Below are positions 18,793 to 26,462 of a stretch of 64,000 nt of DNA, in pieces. The number at the start of each line of letters is the position of its first letter. The first letter of the stretch is position 1. The stretch lies in NCBI GenBank assembly GCA_947623965.1, contig CANQIF010000006.1:62001-126000 (forward strand), written 5' to 3'. The stretch is from an uncultured Alistipes sp. (lineage in GTDB: Bacteria; Bacteroidota; Bacteroidia; Bacteroidales; Rikenellaceae). Position numbers and translations under genes: made by a program. The notes under the pieces are model-generated. The model searched no databases. It saw nothing but the letters and a program-made list of their open reading frames with translations, and was not told the DNA's origin.

Positions 18793-18960
18793 CCCCCGCT
18801 CCGGGCAGACCGACAGCCGCGAAGCAAGCCGACCCGCGGAGAAGCGGCCGACAACCGGGGAGCAAGCCGGGCAATAGCCAGGCAGCAGCCGGAATGCGGC
18901 CGAAAGCGACCGGAAGGGCCGGCCGGCAGCCGGACCGGTACGGATAAAGGACGCAGCAGC
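18793..18960. repeat. GC-rich low-complexity spacer
   Basis: Spacer made of irregular repeats of GCCGG, GCAAGCCG and GCAGCCGG motifs. It has no convincing gene. It resembles the other GC-rich spacers of the window and precedes the promoter of the MsbA-like exporter. Confidence 0.5.
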
Positions 18961-19002
18961 CGAACGATGCGAACCGGGCGGGAGGGATTCGGCCGCCCCG
19001 GA

Positions 19003-19034
19003 TTTGGACGATTCGAAAGATCGTCGTATATTTG
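19003..19034 (+). promoter_or_regulatory. Promoter of the MsbA-like exporter
   Basis: TTTG at 19003-19006, 20 bases, TAtaTTTG at 19027-19034: a consensus Bacteroidetes promoter. It lies inside an upstream extension of the reading frame (from 18967), which supports the ATG at 19135 as the true start, leaving a leader of about 95 bases. Confidence 0.75.
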
Positions 19035-19134
19035 TATACAAATGCCTTCGCCGCGCCCGGGCGCGGGGGCTTCCGCACCGGTTCGCCGGGGCGCCGCACC
19101 CGCACGGAGAAGCGGAGAAAACCGACACCCGACC

Positions 19135-20964
19135 ATGCTAAAAACCTATCTTCGGCTGCTGGGCTTCGCCCGCCCGATCGAGAAATACGCCATCCCCTAC
19201 TTCTTTTACTCGCTGCTCTACGCGGTGTTCAACTCGCTGACGTTCCTGCTGATCGTCCCGATCATGAACACGATGTTCGACCCCGCCTACACCTTCGAGC
19301 GCACGATGGAGCTGCCCCCCTTCGCCCTCGACAAGGCCTACCTCGAGAGCTGCTTCAACTACCTCTACTCGCAGCTCTTCGAGAGCTACGACGTGCAGCG
19401 CGTCCTGCTGCTGCTGGCCTGCATCACGGTTCTCATCAGCCTCCTGAGCAACCTTTTCCGCTACCTCGGGGCCTGGACCGTCGAGTCGATGCGCGCCCGC
19501 ACGCTGCAGCGCATGCGCGACGAGATGTTCTCCCGCGTGATGGACATGCACGTCGGCTACTTCAGCGACCAGCAGAAGGGCGACATCATCTCGCGCATCA
19601 CGGCCGACGTCAACGTCGTGCAGTTCTGCATCACCAACACGCTGCAGGTCGCCTTCCGCGAACCCTTCCTCATCATCGGCTACGTGGCGATGATGGTGGC
19701 CCTCTCGTGGGAGCTTTCGATCTTCTCGGTGCTCTTCCTGCCCCTCGTGGCCCTGCTCATCGGCAGCATCGTCAAGCGGCTGCGCCACCCCGCCCGCACC
19801 AACCAGCAGCGGTTGGGCGAAATGGTCTCGGCCCTCGACGAGTCGCTCGCCGGCGTCAAGGTCATCAAGAGTTACAACGCCACCGACTTCGTCAAGCAGA
19901 GCTTCTACCGCATCGACGAGGATGTGGCGCGCCTCACCCTCTCGATGGCGCGGCGCCAGCAGCTGGCCTCGCCCATGAGCGAATTTCTGGGCATCTCGGC
20001 CATCGGCGTGGTGCTGGTCTTCGGCGGCGCCCTCGTCACGCGCAAGGCGCTCGATCCGGGCAGCTTCATCGCTTTCGTGGCGATCTTCTCGCAGATCACC
20101 CGCCCCGTGCGCGCCTTCGTCGACCAGTTCGCCAACATCAACCAGGGCATCGCCGCCGGCGAGCGCATCTTCGGCCTCATCGACCGGCGGCCCGAGGTGG
20201 TCGACAAGCCCGGCGCCCGCCTCTTCGGCGGGCTGCGCGAGCGCATCGAATTCTGCGACGTCCACTTCGCCTACAACGACCGGCGCGAGGTGATCGACGG
20301 CGTCTCGTTCGAGATCCGGCGGGGCCAGACCGTGGCTCTCGTGGGCCCCTCGGGCGGCGGCAAATCGACCCTCTCGGAGCTCATCCCCCGCTTCTACGAC
20401 CCCACAGCAGGCGAGATCCGCATCGACGGCGTGCCGCTGACCGACTACACACAGGATTCGCTCCGCGCCCACATGAGCATCGTGGCGCAGGAGACGGTGC
20501 TCTTCAACGACACGATCGAGGCCAACCTCCGCATGGGCAAGCCCGACGCCACGCACGAAGAGATCGTCGCCGCGGCCCGCATCGCCAACGCCCACGACTT
20601 CATCTGCCAGACACCCGAGGGGTACGGGACGAACATCGGCGACCGCGGCGCCAAGCTCTCGGGCGGGCAGCGGCAGCGCCTCTCGATCGCCCGCGCGGTG
20701 CTCAAGAATCCCGAGATCCTCATCCTCGACGAGGCTACCTCGGCCCTCGACACGGAGAGCGAGAAGCTCGTTCAGGAGGCGTTGAACAAGCTGCTCGAGG
20801 GGCGTACGTCGATCGTCATCGCCCACCGGCTCTCGACGATCCAGGGAGCCGACAAGATCGTCGTCGTCTCCGAGGGGCGCATCGCCGAGCAGGGAACCCA
20901 CGAGGAGCTGCTCGCCCTCGGCGGCATCTACGCCCACTTGATCGAGATGCAATCCTTCGCCTGA
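19135..20964 (+). CDS. ABC exporter, MsbA-like (fused membrane and ATPase domains)
   Basis: A 609-residue half-transporter working as a homodimer in the inner membrane. The N-terminal exporter domain (about 1-330) has six hydrophobic segments, starting FARPIEKYAIPYFFYSLLYA. The ATPase domain (about 350-609) carries Walker A GPSGGGKST, the Q-loop, signature LSGGQRQR, Walker B ILILDEATSALD and the switch His in IVIAHRLSTIQ. Best family fit is the lipid A/multidrug exporter group (MsbA), and the genome makes KDO and LPS, but substrate cannot be fixed from sequence. A large periplasmic loop (about 55-95) is longer than in proteobacterial MsbA. Start chosen at 19135 from the promoter position and the MLKTYLRLLGFARP opening. 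Confidence 0.88.
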   Translation: MLKTYLRLLGFARPIEKYAIPYFFYSLLYAVFNSLTFLLIVPIMNTMFDPAYTFERTMELPPFALDKAYLESCFNYLYSQLFESYDVQRVLLLLACITVLISLLSNLFRYLGAWTVESMRARTLQRMRDEMFSRVMDMHVGYFSDQQKGDIISRITADVNVVQFCITNTLQVAFREPFLIIGYVAMMVALSWELSIFSVLFLPLVALLIGSIVKRLRHPARTNQQRLGEMVSALDESLAGVKVIKSYNATDFVKQSFYRIDEDVARLTLSMARRQQLASPMSEFLGISAIGVVLVFGGALVTRKALDPGSFIAFVAIFSQITRPVRAFVDQFANINQGIAAGERIFGLIDRRPEVVDKPGARLFGGLRERIEFCDVHFAYNDRREVIDGVSFEIRRGQTVALVGPSGGGKSTLSELIPRFYDPTAGEIRIDGVPLTDYTQDSLRAHMSIVAQETVLFNDTIEANLRMGKPDATHEEIVAAARIANAHDFICQTPEGYGTNIGDRGAKLSGGQRQRLSIARAVLKNPEILILDEATSALDTESEKLVQEALNKLLEGRTSIVIAHRLSTIQGADKIVVVSEGRIAEQGTHEELLALGGIYAHLIEMQSFA

Positions 20965-21025
20965 CGGCGGCCTCGGGCTTCCGGCCCGATGCAATTTAAA
21001 ATTCAAGATTAAAAATTAAACGGTT

Positions 21026-21140
21026 CATCGGGCATACTTTATCATAGAATATATGTCCCGATTCGGGCTGCAAGTAACGAACTGCGGGCCTCCGCTGCCG
21101 GGAGGCTGCGGCCCGCCGACCGCTGACGCGATCGATCCTG
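21026..21140. repeat. Cluster D: single GC-rich modular hairpin repeat
   Basis: One unit between the exporter and the TraR/DksA gene, 5' block with GGGCATACTTTATCATAG near 21029-21046, then CTGCGGGCCTCCGCTGCC facing GGGAGGCTGCGGCCCGC and a palindromic CGATCGATCC end. It lacks the CGCAGCCTGCGGAG arm of other units (degenerate CTGCAAGTAACGAACTGCGGG). AT-rich remnants of a tail (AAAATTCAAGATTAAAAATT) precede it at 20998-21017. Confidence 0.75.
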
Positions 21141-21205
21141 CTTGCGACCGGCGCGCAGATTCGAGCCTAATAGGCAAAAACGCCGCTGCCCGGAGCTGCA
21201 AAAAA

Positions 21206-21254
21206 AATGCCGATCGGACTCCGCGCTGCGAACAGCGGAATCCGATCGGCATTT
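21206..21254. terminator. Long hairpin between convergent genes, likely bidirectional terminator
   Basis: AATGCCGATCGGACTCCGC at 21206-21224 pairs with its near-complement GCGGAATCCGATCGGCATT at 21236-21254, one mismatch, with an 11-base loop. A run of A precedes it (T-run on the minus strand), and TTTCT follows. It lies between the exporter (plus) and the TraR/DksA gene (minus). Confidence 0.75.
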
Positions 21255-21347
21255 CTATCGGTCGAACGGTGCAGGCGGCATCGCACGACACACGACGCAC
21301 GCTATGCGCGGCACGTTCTTATCCTTCTCTCCCCTCCCCGGATCGGG

Positions 21348-21731
21348 TCAAGGTTTGCGCCCCTCTTTGGCCTCGATGCACTCCGTGGCGTGCGGCACCT
21401 TCATGAGGCGCTCCTTCGGAATCAGCTTGCCGGTGGTTTTGCAGATGCCGTAGGTCTTGTTCTCGATGCGCACGAGCGCCATTTCGAGGTTGCGGATGAA
21501 CTTCATCTGGTGCATGGCCAGACGCCCGTTCTCCTCCTTGGAGAGCGTGGCAGCCCCCTCCTCGAGCACCTTGTAGGTCGGCGAGGTGTCTTCCGTATCG
21601 TTGTCGGAGGTATGGGTAATCGTCGCCCGCAGCAACTCGTAATCGGCCTTCGCACTCTCCAGCTTCTTCAGAATCAGCTGCCGGAACTCCTCGAGTTCCG
21701 CATCGCTGTAGCGGTTCTTTTCCTCTGCCAT
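21348..21731 (-). CDS. TraR/DksA-family protein with incomplete zinc finger
   Basis: A 127-residue protein starting MAEEKNRYSDAELEEFRQLI. The N-terminal half is a helical hairpin like the DksA coiled coil that reaches into the RNA polymerase secondary channel; the C-terminal part reads YGICKTTGKLIPKERLMKV followed by PHATECIEAKE. In DksA the finger has four cysteines; here only one of each pair remains (Cys in GICKTTG and in ATECIEA), as known in Bacteroidetes members, so tight zinc binding is doubtful. A role as a transcription factor at RNA polymerase, perhaps with ppGpp, is inferred from the family. The start at 21731 fits the promoter at 21756-21787; the in-frame ATG at 21782 would lie inside that promoter. 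Confidence 0.88.
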   Translation of the reverse strand: MAEEKNRYSDAELEEFRQLILKKLESAKADYELLRATITHTSDNDTEDTSPTYKVLEEGAATLSKEENGRLAMHQMKFIRNLEMALVRIENKTYGICKTTGKLIPKERLMKVPHATECIEAKEGRKP

Positions 21732-21755
21732 CGTCTTAACTGTTGGGTTACTTCG

Positions 21756-21787
21756 TAAAAATAAAGAATCTTTACGAGACAACCAAA
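21756..21787 (-). promoter_or_regulatory. Promoter of the TraR/DksA-family gene
   Basis: On the minus strand, TTTG at 21787-21784, 20 bases, then TATTTTTA at 21763-21756 (one mismatch from TAnnTTTG). It decides the start at 21731. Confidence 0.6.
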
Positions 21788-21908
21788 TTTTTCACCAAAA
21801 TAGTTCCGCCGCCCTGCACCGCCGGGACCGGTCCGCCGCACGCCGGGAGGACGCCGATGCACGCTTCGGCGCGACCCGTCGGCGTGCGCGAGACGCGACA
21901 AAGCCGTA

Positions 21909-24900
21909 TCAGAGGCGCGTCACGGCGATCCGCAGCGGCTTTTCGTCGAGCTCCGACACGACGACTGTCGCACCGGCCGGCTCGGCCGCCGCCCTCACGT
22001 CGAGCGCCAGCGTCTGCTGTCCGATATAGCCGGCGTAATCGGCGAGCGACGCCTCGACCTCCGGCACGGCCTCGATCTCGACGCGGATGCGGTCCGTCAC
22101 CTGGAATCCGGCCTCCTTGCGGATATTCTGGATGCGGTTCACCAATTCGCGTGCCACACCCTCGCGGCGCAGCTCCTCCGTCACGGTGATGTCGAGCGCC
22201 ACGGTGAGTTTCCCCTCCGTCGCCACGAGCCATCCGGGCATATCCTCCGAGGTGATCTCGAAGTCGGCCGGCGTCACGGCGATGCGCTCCGTCCCGAGGT
22301 CGAGCACCGTCTCCGGCGTCCGCTCGATCTCGGCGATCCGCTCCTGCGAGAAGGTCGCCGTCAGGGCGGCGATCTGCTTCATGTACTTGCCGCAGCGCGG
22401 GCCGAGGGTCTTGAAGTTGGGCTTGATCCGCTTGGTGATGATGCCCGTCGTGTCGCGGATCAGTTCGATATCCTTGACGTTCACTTCGTTCATCACGAGC
22501 GTGCACACCGCCTCGATGCGGGCCGCCAGCGCCGGGTCGAGCACCGGCACGACGATCTTCGCCAGCGGCTGGCGCACCTTGATCGAGACTTTGCGGCGCA
22601 GGGCCAGCACCATCGACGAGAGCTGCTGCGAGAGGGCCGTCATCTCCTCCAACTCGCGGTCGATCAAACTTTCGTCGGCCTTCGGGAAGGTCGAGAGGTG
22701 GACCGAGCTCTCCGTGTGGCGGCCGCTCACGGCGTTCAGGTCCGTGAAGATGCGGTCGGAGAGGAAGGGGGCGAAGGGCGCCGCGAGCATCGACACGGTT
22801 TCGAGGCAGGTGTAGAGCGTCTGGTAGGCCGCCAGTTTCTCCTTCGTCAGCTCGCCGCCCCAGAAGCGCTTGCGGTTCAGGCGGACGTACCAGTTCGAGA
22901 GGTTCTCGCACACGAACTCCTGGATGGCGCGGGCCGCCGGCGTCGGGTCGTAGGCTTCGAGCGAGCGCGTCACGGCCGCCACGAGCGTGTTGAGCTCCGA
23001 GAGGATCCAGCGGTCGATCTCGGGACGCTCGGCCGCGGGAACCTCCGCCTCGCGCCCCGTGAAGCCGTCGATGTTGGCGTAGAGGGCGAAGAAGGAGTAG
23101 GTGTTGTAGAGCGTGCCGAAGAACTTGCGGCGCACCTCGTCCACGCCGTCGCGGTCGAACTTGAGGTTGTCCCACGGCTGCGAGTTGGAGATCATGTACC
23201 AGCGCGTCGCGTCGGCGCCGTAGCTGCGCAGCACGTCGAAGGGATCGACGGCATTGCCGAGGCGCTTCGACATCTTGTTGCCGTTCTTGTCGAGCACCAG
23301 GCCGTTCGAAATGATGTTCTTGAAGGCGACCGAGTCGAAGAGCATCGTCGCTAAGGCATGCAGCGTATAGAACCAGCCGCGGGTCTGGTCGACCCCCTCG
23401 GCGACGAAGTCGGCGGGATAGCGGTCGGCGAAGCGGTCGGCATTCTCGAAGGGATAGTGCAGCTGCGCATAGGGCATGGCGCCCGAATCGAACCAGACGT
23501 CGATCAGATCCGGCTCGCGGTACATCGGCTTGCCCTTCGAGGAGGTCAGCACGATGCGGTCCACGAAGGGACGGTGCAGGTCGATGCGGTCCGTCGCGTA
23601 GTTCTCGGCCGACAGATCGCCCACCTTGAAGTTCTTGTAGGGGTTCTCGGTCATATTGCCGGCGGCGATCGAGCGTTCGATCTCCTTCATGAGCTCCTCG
23701 ACCGAGCCGATGCACTTGAGCTCATCGCGCTCCTCGGTGGCCCAGATCGGCAGCGGCGTGCCCCAGAAGCGCGAGCGCGAGAGGTTCCAGTCGTTCAGGT
23801 TCTCCAACCACTTGCCGAAGCGTCCCGAGCCGGTCGATTCGGGCCGCCAGCGGATCGTGCGGTTGAGCTCCATCATGCGCTCCTTCATCGCCGACGAGCG
23901 GATGAACCACGAGTCGAGCGGATAGTAGAGCACCGGCTTGTCCGTGCGCCAGCAGTGGGGGTAGTTGTGGGTGTGCTTCTCGATCCGGAAGGCGCGGCCG
24001 GAGGTCTTGAGCTGCATGCAAAGCGCGACGTCGAGCGATTCGGCCGCGGCGGCGGCCTGCTCGTCGTAGCAGCCGTCGACGGTGAAGCGCGGGTCGTAGG
24101 CGTTCTTCACCCAGCGGCCGGCATACTCGCCGTAGGCCTCGCGATCGACGCACTGCGCGACGAAGGCATCGTCGAGCTCGTCGAGCAGGTAGAATTTGCC
24201 CTGCAGATCGACCATCGGGCGGGTTTCGCCGCGCTTGTTGATAAGGAACAGCGACGGGATGCCCGCGGCGCGCGCCACGAAGGCGTCGTCGGCGCCGAAC
24301 GTCGGTGCGATGTGGACGATACCCGTACCGTCGTCGGTCGTCACGTAGTCGCCCGCGATGACGCGGAAGGCCTTCGCCGAGGCCTCGTGCCAGTTGCCGT
24401 CGGCATCCGTCTCGACGGGTTTCACCCACGGGAAGAGCTGCTCGTAGCGCATGCCCAGCAGATCGGTGCCTTTGTAGCGCCCCACGACGCGGAAGGGGAC
24501 GAGCTTGTCGCCCGGCCGGTAGCTTTCGAGGTCGAGCCCCTCGGCTTTGCGGTTGAAGTGGTTGTAGAGGAGCGCCTCGGCGACGACGGCCGTCAGCTTC
24601 TCGCCCGTGTAGGGGTTGTAGCTCTGCACGGCGACGTAGTCGATCTTCGGACCCACGCAGAGGGCCGTATTCGAAGGCAGCGTCCAGGGGGTGGTGGTCC
24701 AGGCCAGGAAGCAGGGAGTGCCCCACTCTGTCATTTCGGGTTTCGGATCGAGCATGCGGAAGCGGGCCACGACGGTCGTGTCCTTCACGTCGCGGTAGCA
24801 GCCCGGCTGGTTCAGCTCGTGGCTCGAAAGGCCCGTGCCCGCCGCGGGCGAGTAGGGCTGGATCGTATAGCCCTTGTAGAGCAGTCCCTTTTCGTAGAGC

Positions 24901-25394
24901 TTCTTGAGCATCCACCAGAGGGTCTCGATGTATTTGTTGTCGTAGGTGATGTAGGGCTCCCGCATATCGACCCAGTAGCCCATGCGGCGCGTCAGGTCCT
25001 CCCAGACGCCCGTGAACTCCATCACCGCCTTGCGGCAGGTGCGGTTGTACTCCTCGATCGAGATCGACCGGCCGATATCCTCCTTCGTGATGCCGAGTTT
25101 CTTCTCGACGCCCAGTTCGACGGGAAGACCGTGCGTGTCCCAGCCCGCCTTGCGGTGGACCTGGAAGCCCTGCTGCGTCTTGTAGCGGCAGAAGACGTCC
25201 TTGATCGTGCGCGCCATGACATGGTGGATACCCGGCAGGCCGTTGGCCGAGGGGGGACCCTCGTAGAAGACGAAAGAGGGATGCCCCTCACGCGTCGAGA
25301 GGCTCTTTTCAAAGGTGCCCTCCCGGTCCCAGCGGGCGAGCACCTCGTCGGCGACGGCGGCCAGATCGAGGCCTTTGTACTCCTTGAATTTCAT
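21909..25394 (-). CDS. ileS: Isoleucine--tRNA ligase
   Basis: Class I synthetase charging tRNA-Ile. The 1161-residue product belongs to the long IleRS type with an extended C-terminal region. Early residues show FYEGPPSANGLPGIHHVMART, where PGIHH stands for the HIGH motif; the CP1 editing domain follows (WTTTPWTLPSNTALCVG), and the second ATP motif is KMSKRLGN (DKNGNKMSKR). The anticodon-binding domain and C-terminal domain (about 900-1161) follow. It lacks the four-cysteine zinc end of the E. coli type, in line with the eukaryote-like IleRS clade, which is often linked to mupirocin tolerance; resistance here is only inference. Monocistronic, with a probable promoter at 25427-25457. Confidence 0.98.
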   Translation of the reverse strand: MKFKEYKGLDLAAVADEVLARWDREGTFEKSLSTREGHPSFVFYEGPPSANGLPGIHHVMARTIKDVFCRYKTQQGFQVHRKAGWDTHGLPVELGVEKKLGITKEDIGRSISIEEYNRTCRKAVMEFTGVWEDLTRRMGYWVDMREPYITYDNKYIETLWWMLKKLYEKGLLYKGYTIQPYSPAAGTGLSSHELNQPGCYRDVKDTTVVARFRMLDPKPEMTEWGTPCFLAWTTTPWTLPSNTALCVGPKIDYVAVQSYNPYTGEKLTAVVAEALLYNHFNRKAEGLDLESYRPGDKLVPFRVVGRYKGTDLLGMRYEQLFPWVKPVETDADGNWHEASAKAFRVIAGDYVTTDDGTGIVHIAPTFGADDAFVARAAGIPSLFLINKRGETRPMVDLQGKFYLLDELDDAFVAQCVDREAYGEYAGRWVKNAYDPRFTVDGCYDEQAAAAAESLDVALCMQLKTSGRAFRIEKHTHNYPHCWRTDKPVLYYPLDSWFIRSSAMKERMMELNRTIRWRPESTGSGRFGKWLENLNDWNLSRSRFWGTPLPIWATEERDELKCIGSVEELMKEIERSIAAGNMTENPYKNFKVGDLSAENYATDRIDLHRPFVDRIVLTSSKGKPMYREPDLIDVWFDSGAMPYAQLHYPFENADRFADRYPADFVAEGVDQTRGWFYTLHALATMLFDSVAFKNIISNGLVLDKNGNKMSKRLGNAVDPFDVLRSYGADATRWYMISNSQPWDNLKFDRDGVDEVRRKFFGTLYNTYSFFALYANIDGFTGREAEVPAAERPEIDRWILSELNTLVAAVTRSLEAYDPTPAARAIQEFVCENLSNWYVRLNRKRFWGGELTKEKLAAYQTLYTCLETVSMLAAPFAPFLSDRIFTDLNAVSGRHTESSVHLSTFPKADESLIDRELEEMTALSQQLSSMVLALRRKVSIKVRQPLAKIVVPVLDPALAARIEAVCTLVMNEVNVKDIELIRDTTGIITKRIKPNFKTLGPRCGKYMKQIAALTATFSQERIAEIERTPETVLDLGTERIAVTPADFEITSEDMPGWLVATEGKLTVALDITVTEELRREGVARELVNRIQNIRKEAGFQVTDRIRVEIEAVPEVEASLADYAGYIGQQTLALDVRAAAEPAGATVVVSELDEKPLRIAVTRL

Positions 25395-25426
25395 ATATGC
25401 TGCAGCTGCTTGATTTCTTTAACGGA

Positions 25427-25457
25427 CAAAGGTACGATTTTGAAATGAAAAATGAAA
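25427..25457 (-). promoter_or_regulatory. Probable ileS promoter
   Basis: On the minus strand TAccTTTG at 25434-25427, with TTTC at 25457-25454, 19 bases upstream (one mismatch in the -33 box). The -33 box lies inside a tandem 7-base repeat (ATGAAAA, 25445-25472), so changes in repeat number would move or alter it. Confidence 0.55.
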
Positions 25458-25850
25458 AATGAAAAATGAAAAATCGGGGTGCCGGGCACACTTGGGCTGA
25501 CATTCCGATTCGGGCGCAGCCTGCGGAGGTCGCGCACGACTGTAAGGAGCTGCGGGCCTCCGCCGCTCCCCAGGCTGCGGCACGCACGGTCCTAACGGAC
25601 CGATCCCAACTCGGGCATGCCCGCAGCCGAGCGGAGAGGCGTGCGACGAGCTGCGCGAGGATGCAGCCCTCCGCCCGGGGGCGGCTGCGGGCTGCGGCAG
25701 CCTTTGCAAGGCTGCAATTAAAAATGAAAAAATGAAGAATTAAAAGCGATATTCGAGCTGCAGCCTGCGGAAGGCACGCTCGAAGCGGGCCTGCGGGACG
25801 CGAACTGCGGGCCTCCGCCGCCCCCCAGGCTTCGCCTTAGATACTTCGCC
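25439..25850. repeat. Cluster E: GC-rich modular hairpin repeats with AT-rich tails
   Basis: Starts with four to five copies of the 7-base unit ATGAAAA (25445-25472), then a full hairpin unit opening with GGGCACACTTGGGCTGACAT, CGCAGCCTGCGGAGG, CTGCGGGCCTCCGCCG and GGTCCTAACGGACC, a second half-unit with GCAGCCCTCCGCC, an AT tail at 25710-25744, and a third unit (25750-25835) running up to the promoter of the Nudix gene. No gene is seen. Confidence 0.8.
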
Positions 25851-25869
25851 TCGGCAAAATGCAAATAAA

Positions 25870-25902
25870 TTTGCTTTTGCCCTCGGCTTATTCGTATCTT
25901 TA
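25870..25902 (+). promoter_or_regulatory. Promoter of the Nudix gene, near-copy of the one at 28143-28188
   Basis: TTTG at 25870-25873, 21 bases, TATCTTTA at 25895-25902 (one mismatch). The block 25860-25905 (GCAAATAAATTTG, then CTCGGCTTATTCGTATCTTT) is nearly identical to the minus-strand block upstream of the AAEx-type transporter. The -7 box ends only 4 bases before the ATG at 25907, so the transcript may be leaderless or nearly so. Confidence 0.6.
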
Positions 25903-25906
25903 CCCC

Positions 25907-26425
25907 ATGAAACAAGACAACGCTTCGGAGCGCCTCCCTGTCGTCGACAGCTCGGGGCGCATCGTCGGCTCGGCCACGCGCGGCGAGTGTCACGGCGGCT
26001 CGATGCTCCTGCACCCCGTCGTGCATCTGCACCTCTTCAATTCGCGCGGCGAACTCTATCTGCAGCACCGTCCTTCGTGGAAAGACATTCAGCCCGATCG
26101 CTGGGATACGGCTGTCGGCGGCCATGTAGACTGGGGCGAGAGCGTCGCCGAAGCCTTGCACCGCGAGGTCCGCGAAGAGTTGGGAATCGTCGATTTCGAG
26201 CCCGAAGCGGTCGCGGTCTACGAGTTCCGCTCGGAGCGGGAACGGGAGCTCGTCCACATCTTCCGCACCTGCTATGACGGTCCCGTGCGACCGAGCGACG
26301 AGCTCGACGGCGGGCGGTTCTGGACGGCGGCGGAGCTTCGAGCAAATCTCGGCAAAGGAATCTTCACCCCCAATTTCGAAGGAGAGATCGGGCGGCTCCT
26401 GCCCGACCTGAAACCGCGGACGTAG
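25907..26425 (+). CDS. Nudix hydrolase
   Basis: A 172-residue enzyme hydrolysing nucleoside diphosphates linked to another moiety. The Nudix box spans GHVDWGESVAEALHREVREE plus LGI (about residues 74-96) and fits Gx5Ex7REUxEExGU fully, so metal binding and catalysis should be intact. HPVVHLHLFNSRGELYLQHRP precedes it, a pattern seen in the IPP-isomerase-like/YfcD-type Nudix group whose substrates are uncertain. Start at ATG 25907: the upstream extension from 25859 is the promoter block. It is convergent with the AAEx-type transporter. Confidence 0.9.
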   Translation: MKQDNASERLPVVDSSGRIVGSATRGECHGGSMLLHPVVHLHLFNSRGELYLQHRPSWKDIQPDRWDTAVGGHVDWGESVAEALHREVREELGIVDFEPEAVAVYEFRSERERELVHIFRTCYDGPVRPSDELDGGRFWTAAELRANLGKGIFTPNFEGEIGRLLPDLKPRT

Positions 26426-26434
26426 CAGCGCCCC

Positions 26435-26453
26435 GCGGCCGTCCGGCGGCCGC
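26435..26453. terminator. Short perfect hairpin between convergent genes
   Basis: GCGGCCG at 26435-26441 and CGGCCGC at 26447-26453 with a 5-base loop, in the 37-base gap between the Nudix gene and the transporter. No T-run follows, so it may only separate transcripts. Confidence 0.4.
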
Positions 26454-26462
26454 AGCTTCTCG

